Positions 15,915 through 22,260 of a DNA stretch of 59,990 nt are shown here, piece after piece. Position numbers and translations under genes: made by a program. The first letter of the stretch is position 1, and every line of letters begins with the position of its first letter. Under the pieces are notes generated by a model that had not been told where the DNA came from, did not search any database, and saw only the letters and a program-made list of their open reading frames with translations. Source of the DNA: a virus; IMG/VR virus record IMGVR_UViG_3300047095_000623, positions 1-59,990 of that record, one strand, 5' to 3'.

Positions 15915-16517
15915 ATGACAAAGAAAGAATATGAATTAAGATTACAGACAAAAGAATGGAAAGAATTCTCCAATTCTTGTAAACTTAAAATGGATAATCG
16001 TTGTCAAATGTGCGGGCATCAAACGTTTGACAATAGCAAGTTACACCTTCACCATATGAGCTACTCGTTAGTTGATGAGGAGAATGAATACAAGGTTTTG
16101 ATTTTGTTGTGTGAAGATTGTCATGAGACTTTTCATAAAAACTCTAAAGCCGCTACTAAATCTTGTGATAGAAACTACCTTCAATTACACTTAGCAAAAG
16201 TTTTAATGAGAGCTGGTAGGGACGTATCTTATTTTCTAGATTCTGGAAGTTCTTTGAATTTGAAATGGGAACTCTTTCCGTTAAAACTTAAAGGGGTCCA
16301 AAAGCCATACGAAGAAAAAAAGTTAGAGGCTAGTAACTGGACCCCCGAAAAAGTTAAAAGAGATTTGGTGTTTATCAATAGGATATTGGACGGAGAGACC
16401 ATTCCCGATGAAATTATTATAGAGACTCTAGGAATTCCCGACTATCCAAGACCTAAAAAATGGAGAAAAAAACTTTTAAAACATCTTACGAACTATTCTT
16501 ACAAATACAGATTATAA
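15915..16517 (+). CDS. HNH endonuclease
   Basis: A 200-residue protein. HNH fold: CQMCGHQTFDNSKLHLHHMS, then LLCEDCHETFHKN with two CxxC pairs. The N-terminal EYELRLQTKEWKEFSNSC is the usual entry helix. The C-terminal half is basic with repeated KRDLVFINRIL / PKKWRKKLLKHL, probably DNA-binding. Lies between tRNA-Pro and tRNA-Lys; likely a homing-type mobile gene. A different subfamily from the HNH gene at 11911. Confidence 0.87.
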   Translation: MTKKEYELRLQTKEWKEFSNSCKLKMDNRCQMCGHQTFDNSKLHLHHMSYSLVDEENEYKVLILLCEDCHETFHKNSKAATKSCDRNYLQLHLAKVLMRAGRDVSYFLDSGSSLNLKWELFPLKLKGVQKPYEEKKLEASNWTPEKVKRDLVFINRILDGETIPDEIIIETLGIPDYPRPKKWRKKLLKHLTNYSYKYRL

Positions 16518-16534
16518 ACTAGACTCAACAACAA

Positions 16535-16606
16535 CGGGGCAATGGTTAGATAGCGAACCTCCAGACTTTTAATCTGGCAAGGAAGGTGCATGTCCTTCTG
16601 CCCTGA
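16535..16606 (+). tRNA. tRNA-Lys (TTT)
   Basis: Acceptor CGGGGCA/TGCCCTG, D stem GGTT/AACC, anticodon arm CCAGA-CTTTTAA-TCTGG, T arm GAAGG-TGCATGT-CCTTC. The T loop is unusual. Confidence 0.85.
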
Positions 16607-16609
16607 CTT

Positions 16610-16894
16610 ATGAATGAAGAAAAATTATTATGTAGCATATTTGGCGAAGAGTATGTTCCAGACGGAACCGAAAACAAGTTCGTTCCCGCTAATTTGGTTT
16701 GGGGATGGTGTAGGATGTGTGGGGCGTATCTAAAGTGTCCCAAGTGCGGCAACAACCTTTGTAACGGCGGGTATGGAACATTAGACGAAGAACGTAAAGT
16801 TCCCTGTGATTTATGTACCCATATGTATGAACTACAGGACTTTTACGACCAAACTAAACAATACCCTAAGAAAGAGGACTTTATAAAGGTTTAA
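16610..16894 (+). CDS. Zinc-ribbon protein, 94 aa
   Basis: Six cysteines in CRMCGAYLKCPKCGNNLC then CDLCTHMYELQDFY indicate one or two structural zinc sites. The N-terminus (EEKLLCSIFGEEYVPDG) is acidic. No catalytic motif. Starts 3 bases after tRNA-Lys, so it is probably on the same transcript. Function unknown. Confidence 0.75.
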   Translation: MNEEKLLCSIFGEEYVPDGTENKFVPANLVWGWCRMCGAYLKCPKCGNNLCNGGYGTLDEERKVPCDLCTHMYELQDFYDQTKQYPKKEDFIKV

Positions 16895-16898
16895 AGCG

Positions 16899-17114
16899 AT
16901 GTACGTTAAAGACATATTCCCGACCCTGACTATACTAGAGAACCTGCAACTAGCCAACTCATGTGATTTTGACGACGAGTCCTTATCAGCTCTTTTTAAT
17001 GGGTGGTGTAATCTGGGGTTCAACACAGAGTTTAATATAGTCACTGTTAAAGCCGGGGAATTGTCCGGTGGGGAAAAACGATTGCTGATGAACCTGATGA
17101 CTTTTATAGCTTGA
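16899..17114 (+). CDS. Small protein with ABC-signature-like motif, 71 aa
   Basis: MYVKDIFPTLTILENLQLAN, then VKAGELSGGEKRLLMNLM. The LSGGEKR stretch matches the ABC ATPase signature, but no Walker A or B is present and the protein is far too short for an ATPase. May be a fragment or coincidence. It starts 5 bases after the zinc-ribbon gene. Confidence 0.55.
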   Translation: MYVKDIFPTLTILENLQLANSCDFDDESLSALFNGWCNLGFNTEFNIVTVKAGELSGGEKRLLMNLMTFIA

Positions 17115-17138
17115 CAAACCGATTTTAGATGATATAGT
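17111..17138 (+). promoter_or_regulatory. Sigma70-like promoter before tRNA-Gly
   Basis: TTGACA, 16 bases, TATAGT. Predicted start about 8-9 bases before the tRNA. Confidence 0.6.
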
Positions 17139-17152
17139 CAAGACTCAACAAC

Positions 17153-17223
17153 GCGCTGGAAGTGTTATGGTAGCACATCGGATTTCCACTCCGGGGGCGA
17201 GGTTTCGAATACCTCTCGGCGCA
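17153..17223 (+). tRNA. tRNA-Gly (TCC)
   Basis: Acceptor GCGCTGG/TCGGCGC, D stem GTGT/GCAC, anticodon arm TCGGA-TTTCCAC-TCCGG, T arm GAGGT-TTCGAAT-ACCTC. The 12 bases before it, AGACTCAACAAC, also precede tRNA-Lys. Confidence 0.9.
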
Positions 17224-17235
17224 CTGAAAATATAT

Positions 17236-17346
17236 ATGACAATAGAACTAAACACAATAATGATTCCCATAATCCTAACCCTTGTCTTATTGGGGTGTTT
17301 GGAACGAATCTTGGTAATCAGGTTAGATAATCGTAATAATAACTAA
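17236..17346 (+). CDS. Single-TM small protein, 36 aa
   Basis: MTIELNTIMIPIILTLVLLG, then CLERILVIRLDNRNN: one hydrophobic helix followed by a basic tail. Lies between tRNA-Gly and tRNA-Thr. Possibly a membrane peptide; unproven. Confidence 0.45.
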   Translation: MTIELNTIMIPIILTLVLLGCLERILVIRLDNRNNN

Positions 17347-17358
17347 ATATATATTCTC

Positions 17359-17429
17359 GCTCCGTTAGTTTAGCGGTAGAACACTCCCTTTGTACGGTAG
17401 AAATGTGGGTTCAATTCCTACACGGAGCT
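17359..17429 (+). tRNA. tRNA-Thr (TGT)
   Basis: Acceptor GCTCCGT/ACGGAGC, anticodon arm CTCCC-TTTGTAC-GGTAG (one mismatch), T arm GTGGG-TTCAATT-CCTAC. Confidence 0.87.
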
Positions 17430-17435
17430 TTTAAA

Positions 17436-17510
17436 TGACCTGTAGCAAAGCAGTATAATGCAACCCGGTTGATAGCCGGGTGATCATCAGTGCGAATCTG
17501 ATCAGGTCAA
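17436..17510 (+). tRNA. tRNA-Ile (GAT)
   Basis: Acceptor TGACCTG/CAGGTCA, anticodon arm CCCGG-TTGATAG-CCGGG, T arm ATCAG-TGCGAAT-CTGAT, discriminator A. Confidence 0.87.
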
Positions 17511-17530
17511 CTACTAAAACAAGCAAGATT

Positions 17531-17893
17531 ATGAGCATAAAAAAGAAACTACAAATCCTACTTAGATATTATGACAATAGTAGGCAGTCTGGTCATACTC
17601 ACACGATGATACATGGTGTGAAAAATAACGATAACCCTGTTATCGTAGTAACCCACAATTTGGATATGGAAAAACATATCAAAACATATATTGGAGACAA
17701 GAAGGTTATTATAATTCCCATTGATTTTATCGATAAGGAGTTAGTTTTTAGAAAAGACACTCCTATGGTATTTGACAACGCGGCGTTATGGGTGTTGCTT
17801 CGCGATGCCGCCCGCCAAATAGAAGTTTTGGAAGACGATCTTCAAATATACAGCGACAAACTACAGGACATAGCAGATGTATTAAACAGATGA
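17531..17893 (+). CDS. Unknown protein, 120 aa
   Basis: ATG at 17531 (MSIKKKLQILLRYYDNSRQS). Contains HTHTMIHGVKNNDNPVIVVTH, alternating strands KKVIIIPIDFID, DNAALWVLL and a C-terminal coiled helix (QIEVLEDDLQIYSDKLQDIA). The strand-helix pattern resembles a small nucleotide-binding or Rossmann-like domain, but no signature is clear. ATGA overlap with the next gene indicates coupled translation. Confidence 0.7.
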   Translation: MSIKKKLQILLRYYDNSRQSGHTHTMIHGVKNNDNPVIVVTHNLDMEKHIKTYIGDKKVIIIPIDFIDKELVFRKDTPMVFDNAALWVLLRDAARQIEVLEDDLQIYSDKLQDIADVLNR

Positions 17894-18144
17894 CCTCCCC
17901 GGATTGGAGCAGCGTGGAAAACGTTAAAAAATACTTTAAAGCTTTGTGCCTAGAATGGGACATGAAGCCTTCTGAGCTATATCCGATTCTTAGATACATG
18001 CTAACCGGAAAGACCTCTGGTCTGGATTTGATGAGTGGAATACATCTCCTTGGATACGAGGAATGTAATAGAAGGATTGTTAGTTTTATACAACACTTGA
18101 ATAATGAGTGTAGTAAAAATGAGCGCGATCAAACGGGACATTAG
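17890..18144 (+). CDS. Stand-alone domain resembling the glutamyl-tRNA synthetase C-terminal region
   Basis: An 84-residue protein. The segment ALCLEWDMKPSELYPILRYM, then LTGKTSGLDLMSGIHLLGYE, ECNRRIVSF matches the end of GluRS anticodon-binding domains (LGxKxGxLfxPLRvAlTGxxxSPxlxxxixlLGxexxxxRi). The catalytic Rossmann domain is absent. Lying in a tRNA cluster and next to tRNA genes, it could bind tRNA-Glu or another phage tRNA, or be a remnant. The family call rests on pattern match by eye. Starts by ATGA overlap; ends in two consecutive TAG codons. Confidence 0.6.
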   Translation: MTSPDWSSVENVKKYFKALCLEWDMKPSELYPILRYMLTGKTSGLDLMSGIHLLGYEECNRRIVSFIQHLNNECSKNERDQTGH

Positions 18145-18173
18145 TAGAGTGGATATAACATCTTTAAAGATAA

Positions 18174-18245
18174 GGCGGGTTAGTGTAAAGGATAACACCC
18201 CAGATTACGAATCTGGTAATTTCTGTTCAAGTCAGAAACTCGTCA
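18174..18245 (+). tRNA. tRNA-Arg (ACG)
   Basis: Acceptor GGCGGGT/ACTCGTC, D stem GTGT/ACAC, anticodon arm CCAGA-TTACGAA-TCTGG, T arm TTCTG-TTCAAGT-CAGAA. Confidence 0.9.
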
Positions 18246-18248
18246 TAG

Positions 18249-18267
18249 TTAAACACTAGGATAACAT
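18249..18267 (+). promoter_or_regulatory. AAACACTAG-type promoter
   Basis: AAACACTAG plus GA plus TAACAT, then exactly 6 bases to the ATG at 18274. Confidence 0.75.
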
Positions 18268-18273
18268 GACAAT

Positions 18274-18315
18274 ATGAGCGCGAGCCATGGAAACATAATA
18301 AGCTACAAAACATGA
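18274..18315 (+). CDS. Putative leaderless leader peptide, 13 aa
   Basis: MSASHGNIISYKT, starting exactly 6 bases after the promoter -10 box and ending in TGA that overlaps the ATG of the next gene (ATGA). This suggests translational coupling of a gene whose own start is far from the promoter. Confidence 0.5.
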   Translation: MSASHGNIISYKT

Positions 18316-18938
18316 ATATGAATATGAATACAGATACAACTAGAAGAAACATTATCAGAACCGGACTTTTATCGGGACTAGGGTTACTTTATCCCTCATA
18401 CGGAAAAAATGAAGAACCCCCGTCTACAGGGGAAGTCTCTAAAATTGTCAACGATTCGTTCCTTAAACACATTTTGACGTTTGAATCCTTTTTCAGAGTG
18501 GCCAACGGGTTTAACATAAATAGCGCCCAACAAACCATGTATGATTATTATCAACGTTACAAATCATTAGAAGGAAACACGACGATTATTAGTAGACAAG
18601 ATAATATGATAACCTTTATGTTGACGTTAAAGATGTATGAACTAGCAGTCAATCATAAAAGTGTTCAGCTGGTAACTCGACCCGAACACAACCCACATTA
18701 TAATAATATGATAAACGTTCAAAAAAGCAACTTATATGATTGTGGATTTATTATAGACTATGTTGCCCCGGGTTATATATGTTATACGCTTGACGAGACT
18801 TGTCACATAAATTATATAGGAAAGGAGATTCCTGATTTACTACTATTAGATTATTATTCAGCCGGTAACGATGTGTATAAACATTTGAAAAAGGTACAAT
18901 ATATGAATTGTTTATTCGTAATTGGGTCTCTTGAATAA
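18312..18938 (+). CDS. Unknown protein, 208 aa, with Tat-like N-terminus
   Basis: Begins MNMNMNTDTTRRNIIRTGLL, then SGLGLLYPSYG: a twin-arginine followed by a hydrophobic stretch resembles a Tat signal, though the hydrophobic segment is short. The rest is a globular sequence without known motifs, Tyr and Asn rich (VAPGYICYTLDETCHINYIG). Export is speculative. Translated from an ATGA overlap with a leader peptide. Alternative ATGs within the first six codons come from the ATGAAT repeats. Confidence 0.65.
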   Translation: MNMNMNTDTTRRNIIRTGLLSGLGLLYPSYGKNEEPPSTGEVSKIVNDSFLKHILTFESFFRVANGFNINSAQQTMYDYYQRYKSLEGNTTIISRQDNMITFMLTLKMYELAVNHKSVQLVTRPEHNPHYNNMINVQKSNLYDCGFIIDYVAPGYICYTLDETCHINYIGKEIPDLLLLDYYSAGNDVYKHLKKVQYMNCLFVIGSLE

Positions 18939-18944
18939 CATATT

Positions 18945-19028
18945 GGGACGGTGGTGAAATTGGTATCCACAACAGACTTAGAATCTGTCGCCGTAAAAAG
19001 CATGAGAGTTCGAGTCTCTCCCGTCCCA
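18945..19028 (+). tRNA. tRNA-Leu (TAG)
   Basis: Class II. Acceptor GGGACGG/CCGTCCC, anticodon arm ACAGA-CTTAGAA-TCTGT, long variable arm, T arm GAGAG-TTCGAGT-CTCTC. Confidence 0.93.
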
Positions 19029-19129
19029 CTTACCCAACCTAGCATATATAGTAATGCCGAAGATTGAAGATCTTCAGAAGACGATGCGAGCGCGTTAGTT
19101 GGGACTTACGAAAATTAAGTAATTGTTTT

Positions 19130-19441
19130 ATGTTAGTACTAAATGATAAAGTAGAAAATAAAATAGGATTAAGCGCCACGCTGGAGGAAATATATCTATT
19201 ATCTTTATGGATAAAAATGTATGTCGAGTGTAATGGTGACGTAGAGTTGCATGTAACTGAGAACGGCTGTGACATCATAGATTATTACGGCATAGAAATT
19301 ATCTTTGATACGGGTGATGATGAAGACGGTAACAGGTTTATGAACTTTATAAAGTCTCTCTCACAGGAAAGTAATTTTGGTGGGGTTAGAGAAAATGAAT
19401 ATTGGATAACCGGAGAAGATGTCGCGTCTTATGAATTATGA
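19130..19441 (+). CDS. Unknown acidic protein, 103 aa
   Basis: Start at ATG 19130 (MLVLNDKVENKIGLSATLEE). Acidic, with a YYGIEIIFDTGDDEDGNRFM segment. No family recognised. Overlaps the next gene by ATGA. The stretch 19029-19129 before it holds no gene that I can see. Confidence 0.6.
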   Translation: MLVLNDKVENKIGLSATLEEIYLLSLWIKMYVECNGDVELHVTENGCDIIDYYGIEIIFDTGDDEDGNRFMNFIKSLSQESNFGGVRENEYWITGEDVASYEL

Positions 19442-19614
19442 GAACATTAGCATGGGCATTAAACCTACACGATAACGAAGGGGATAGATACGCGGACGGG
19501 TTGTACTTATTCATAGATGGTATGACAGTCCTACGGTTCGACGACTCTACTGAACTGGAACAGTTCGCGCATAGGATTCTTTTTATGTTATCAGAAATAA
19601 GACAAAACGAATAA
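19438..19614 (+). CDS. Unknown small protein, 58 aa
   Basis: MRTLAWALNLHDNEGDRYAD, then GLYLFIDGMTVLRFDDST and a helix. Coupled by ATGA to the preceding gene; both products are acidic and may act together. Ends 8 bases before tRNA-Ala. Confidence 0.6.
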   Translation: MRTLAWALNLHDNEGDRYADGLYLFIDGMTVLRFDDSTELEQFAHRILFMLSEIRQNE

Positions 19615-19622
19615 TATAACAA

Positions 19623-19696
19623 GGGGGATGGGTTTGCTGGGGTGGACACCTCACCTGCAATGAGGCATCAGATGGGTTCGATTCCCATATCCTCCA
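19623..19696 (+). tRNA. tRNA-Ala (TGC)
   Basis: Acceptor GGGGGAT/ATCCTCC, anticodon arm CCTCA-CCTGCAA-TGAGG, T arm ATGGG-TTCGATT-CCCAT. Confidence 0.92.
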
Positions 19697-19704
19697 CCTA
19701 ACTC

Positions 19705-19779
19705 GGGATGGTAGCTGTAATTGGTTGCAGCGTCTCTTTTACATGGAGAAGATTGGGGGTTCGATTCCCTCCCATCCTA
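19705..19779 (+). tRNA. tRNA-Val (TAC)
   Basis: Acceptor GGGATGG/CCATCCT, D stem GCTG/CAGC, anticodon arm TCTCT-TTTACAT-GGAGA, T arm GGGGG-TTCGATT-CCCTC. Confidence 0.92.
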
Positions 19780-19783
19780 CATA

Positions 19784-19855
19784 GGAATATTAGTGTAATG
19801 GTACGCACATAACATTGTCAATGTTATAGACCGATTTCAAATATCGGATGTTCCG
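19784..19855 (+). tRNA. tRNA-Asp (GTC)
   Basis: Acceptor GGAATAT/ATGTTCC, D stem GTGT/GCAC, anticodon arm TAACA-TTGTCAA-TGTTA, T arm CCGAT-TTCAAAT-ATCGG, discriminator G. Confidence 0.92.
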
Positions 19856-19867
19856 CTTAATTATCAA

Positions 19868-19885
19868 TAAACACTAGAGCATACT
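19868..19885 (+). promoter_or_regulatory. AAACACTAG-type promoter
   Basis: AAACACTAG plus AG plus CATACT, 6 bases before the ATG at 19892. Confidence 0.7.
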
Positions 19886-19891
19886 TCAATC

Positions 19892-20110
19892 ATGAACCAA
19901 CTGGTCCCACTACACAGTGATTATCCCCTCAAAGGACAGATCAGGATTCCTATCAACTCCCACCCCGGAGCATTTGGATGCCACCGGAGATACAATGTTC
20001 ATGAGGGTATTGATTTATACGGGAAGGAAGGAGATCCCGTATACGCCATCAGCTCTGGGGTAGATGAAATCTTGGACGAAGCTTCTATCTTTAACATATT
20101 GAAACAATGA
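19892..20110 (+). CDS. M23-peptidase-like short protein, 72 aa (probable truncated LytM domain)
   Basis: Contains RRYNVHEGIDLYGKEGDPVYA, the first zinc-ligand motif of M23/LytM peptidases (HxGxDxxxxxGxPVxA). The downstream HxH motif and the rest of the beta sheet are missing, so it cannot be an active peptidase alone. Either a relict or a domain kept for substrate binding. Its own promoter with the standard 6-base spacing and an ATGA overlap with the flavoprotein gene argue that it is expressed. Confidence 0.65.
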   Translation: MNQLVPLHSDYPLKGQIRIPINSHPGAFGCHRRYNVHEGIDLYGKEGDPVYAISSGVDEILDEASIFNILKQ

Positions 20111-20682
20111 ACGTACTATTAGGAATAACCGGAAGTGTGGCGGCTAAACTTACGCCAAAGTTACAGAGAGCTATCTTATGCAAAGGGCATAACGTTGATA
20201 CGGTAGTCACCAAGTCAGCGTTATACTTCGAACCACAGAGATACGAGTTGGACGACTATAACTCTGGTAGAACGTGGATGAACTACTACTCGGATGAAAC
20301 CGAGTGGGACGCCTATAAGAATGAGAATCTAGTTCAACATATCGAGTTGACCAAGAAAGCCGATGTGTTTTTAATCGCTCCATGTACGGCAAACACTCTG
20401 GCGAAAATCGCCAATGGTATATGTGACAATCTGGTTACTTGTTGTGTGCGGGCATTCCCGCTTCACAAACGATTGATAATCGCTCCTGCGATGAACACAA
20501 ACATGTGGGAGAATCCCATTACACAAAAACATGTCTCCATGATACGAGACCAAAAATATGGCTCCCTGATACGAGAACTTCGGGCGTGTCTGATCATCGA
20601 TCCGATATCCAAGGAATTATTCTGCGGTGATACCGGAGTCGGCGCTATGGCGAACATCGATGATATCGTCAATAGCATTTAA
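20107..20682 (+). CDS. Flavoprotein of the phosphopantothenoylcysteine decarboxylase (CoaC/EpiD) family
   Basis: A 191-residue HFCD flavoprotein. Shows GITGSVAAKLTPKL at the N-terminus, the catalytic histidine in LVQHIELTKKADVFLIAPCT, ANTLAKIANGICDNLVT, and the substrate clamp PAMNTNMWENPITQ with FCGDTGVGAM near the end (usual GxGxM). These are nearly all hallmarks of CoaC, which decarboxylates phosphopantothenoylcysteine in coenzyme A synthesis; EpiD/MrsD relatives oxidatively decarboxylate peptide C-terminal cysteines. Which reaction applies is not decidable. ATGA overlap with the M23-like gene. Confidence 0.85.
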   Translation: MNVLLGITGSVAAKLTPKLQRAILCKGHNVDTVVTKSALYFEPQRYELDDYNSGRTWMNYYSDETEWDAYKNENLVQHIELTKKADVFLIAPCTANTLAKIANGICDNLVTCCVRAFPLHKRLIIAPAMNTNMWENPITQKHVSMIRDQKYGSLIRELRACLIIDPISKELFCGDTGVGAMANIDDIVNSI

Positions 20683-20686
20683 GCTT

Positions 20687-20929
20687 ATGGCTAAGAAAGA
20701 AACAGACTATATACAATGCGCTCTTAAACGGAAAGAGTACCACCACATGGCGTGGATTCCGGAAAAGTTCGCAGTTGTCGGCAAGTTCATCAAGATTAAG
20801 AAGAAGAACGATGAATGGGAGGATGGTTGGGAAGTCATAGGAGCGTCCAAGGAGGTTAAGAAAACCGCTAAGGAAGCTGACGATGCATCACAACTTTACA
20901 AAAAGACCCGGATATGTTCTGATATATAG
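20687..20929 (+). CDS. Basic small protein, 80 aa
   Basis: MAKKETDYIQCALKRKEYHH, then WIPEKFAVVGKFIKIKKKND and WEVIGASKEVKKTAKEADDA. The pattern (H/MAWIPExFAxxGKxIxxK...DGWEV) is seen in small phage proteins of unknown function. The stop TAG shares its last base with the first base of tRNA-Ser(GGA). Confidence 0.75.
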   Translation: MAKKETDYIQCALKRKEYHHMAWIPEKFAVVGKFIKIKKKNDEWEDGWEVIGASKEVKKTAKEADDASQLYKKTRICSDI

Positions 20930-21013
20930 GGTGTCACCCGACTGGTAAGGAGCCATCTTGGAAAGGTGGTAAGTGGGGAAACCTGCTTGTGGTTTCGAAT
21001 ACCACGGCACCCG
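20929..21013 (+). tRNA. tRNA-Ser (GGA)
   Basis: Class II. Acceptor GGGTGTC/GGCACCC, anticodon arm CCATC-TTGGAAA-GGTGG, long variable arm, T arm GTGGT-TTCGAAT-ACCAC, discriminator G, CCA encoded at 21014-21016. Confidence 0.93.
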
Positions 21014-21024
21014 CCAAACATTGA

Positions 21025-21042
21025 TAAACACTAGGATACCAT
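21025..21042 (+). promoter_or_regulatory. AAACACTAG-type promoter
   Basis: AAACACTAG plus GA plus TACCAT, 6 bases before the ATG at 21049. Confidence 0.7.
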
Positions 21043-21048
21043 CTTTTT

Positions 21049-21132
21049 ATGATTCACTATTTCACAATATCAGATATATTATACATCGCTTATCTGGCGA
21101 TACAGAAAGTGATAATATACATACTAACATAG
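21049..21132 (+). CDS. Small membrane peptide, 27 aa
   Basis: MIHYFTISDILYIAYLAIQK, then VIIYILT: one hydrophobic helix. Supported by the promoter with exact 6-base spacing. Its TAG stop shares the G with tRNA-Ser(GCT), like the gene at 20687. Confidence 0.5.
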   Translation: MIHYFTISDILYIAYLAIQKVIIYILT

Positions 21133-21218
21133 GAAGATTGGTGGAGTGGTAACACGCTTGATTGCTAATCAAAGGCCCACCCTAACAGGTGGCGTAGGTT
21201 CGACCCCTACATCTTCCA
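21132..21218 (+). tRNA. tRNA-Ser (GCT)
   Basis: Class II. Acceptor GGAAGAT/ATCTTCC, anticodon loop TTGCTAA, long variable arm, T arm GTAGG-TTCGACC-CCTAC. One mismatch at the top of the anticodon stem. Confidence 0.92.
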
Positions 21219-21234
21219 CAGATACCATAAAAAT

Positions 21235-21615
21235 ATGACTACACCAGAATTACTAGCCAAGTGGGCAACGGTTTTAAACTTTACCAATGATCGTATTCGT
21301 CCGATCCCCGATGAACAACTGGAATACGTGGCATCGCAGTTAGAGATGTATGAAAAGAAGTTTAAGAGTTACCCCAAATGTTTAAAGATTCTGATACCCC
21401 AAGTCAGGGAACATTTTGAAAAACTCTTTCATTATATGGACATAGTAGAAGGCGAAGTATGTGTTATTATGAACGGAACCTCCGCTTCAAACTATCATAA
21501 AAGACGATTGATCGCCATACCACTTATACCCGAATTCGATATACACCCGTTCCTATACCAATGGGACCAGTTTTACACTTATAACGAAGACTCTGGAAGT
21601 TGGGTATGGGGTTGA
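21235..21615 (+). CDS. Unknown protein, 126 aa
   Basis: MTTPELLAKWATVLNFTNDR, then helical segments (LEYVASQLEMYEKKF) and a Pro/Trp-rich tail ending SGSWVWG. No family recognised. Follows tRNA-Ser by 16 bases and is probably on its transcript. Confidence 0.7.
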   Translation: MTTPELLAKWATVLNFTNDRIRPIPDEQLEYVASQLEMYEKKFKSYPKCLKILIPQVREHFEKLFHYMDIVEGEVCVIMNGTSASNYHKRRLIAIPLIPEFDIHPFLYQWDQFYTYNEDSGSWVWG

Positions 21616-21775
21616 TTTTACAAGCTACACATGGCAGTTGAAATAAAATATATTAGCTTTGTGATTGCCGCAAGGTATATTAGACCCCCCGTTCTTGAAA
21701 AAATCTATATCATATCCCATACTATTATTTAGTAGCAAAACCTATTTTCGATTCCCTCACGGCACTCTTAGATTT
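21616..21775 (+). other. Intergenic spacer, no gene seen
   Basis: AT-rich with runs of C and A. TGCCG at 21665 and TTCGATTCCCTCACGGCA at 21747 recall tRNA ends, but no cloverleaf can be folded; may hold a decayed tRNA. Confidence 0.3.
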
Positions 21776-22234
21776 ATGACAGAACAAATACTATTACATA
21801 ATTCAGAAACGTTGAAACATATCAACGAAGTTAGAAGCAATGTTTGGAAGCTAATTCAAGCTCTTGACGTACGAGCGGCGGTACACGACTTGTCCAAGTT
21901 CGAAGAACCGGAGTGTAGCATATTCGCTGAGAATACTCCAAAGTTAGCCAAGACTGAATACGGTTCTCCACAATACACTGAGTTGTTAAAAGAGGTACAA
22001 GGGGCGATTGATCATCACTATTCCAAGAATACCCACCACCCGGAGCATTATAGTAGAGGGGTGGATGATATGGACTTGGTTGATGTTTGTGAAATGCTGT
22101 GTGATTGGGCCGCTGCTACGAAGAGGAACAAGAACGGGAACATTCATAAATCAATTGAACACAACACTACGAGATTTAATCTAAGCCCGCAGTTAGCTTC
22201 AATTCTAACAAACACGGTGAATCGGTACTTCTGA
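21776..22234 (+). CDS. DUF5662-like protein
   Basis: A 152-residue protein. HDLSKFEEPE, then IDHHYSKNTHHPEHYSRG, VDDMDLVDVCEMLCDWAAAT: this His/Asp-rich order (DxSKF, HHxxxNxHHPEH, DMxxxDxxEMLCDW) is the signature of the DUF5662 family, common in phages and resembling a metal-dependent HD-like helical fold. Catalysis has not been shown. Start at 21776; the upstream in-frame part overlaps the spacer. Confidence 0.85.
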   Translation: MTEQILLHNSETLKHINEVRSNVWKLIQALDVRAAVHDLSKFEEPECSIFAENTPKLAKTEYGSPQYTELLKEVQGAIDHHYSKNTHHPEHYSRGVDDMDLVDVCEMLCDWAAATKRNKNGNIHKSIEHNTTRFNLSPQLASILTNTVNRYF

Positions 22235-22248
22235 TGGAGATGAGCGGC

Positions 22249-22255
22249 ATAAATA
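22249..22255 (+). promoter_or_regulatory. T4-type late promoter (ATAAATA)
   Basis: ATAAATA with 5 bases to the ATG at 22261. Confidence 0.7.
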
Positions 22256-22260
22256 ATAAC

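Noticed and set aside
16899-17114. ABC transporter ATPase
   Set aside because: Only an LSGGEKR-like motif is present in 71 residues; Walker A and B are absent.
21650-21765. A tRNA-like region (TGCCG…TTCGATTCCCTCACGGCA)
   Set aside because: The T stem and anticodon arm cannot be folded; at most a decayed tRNA.
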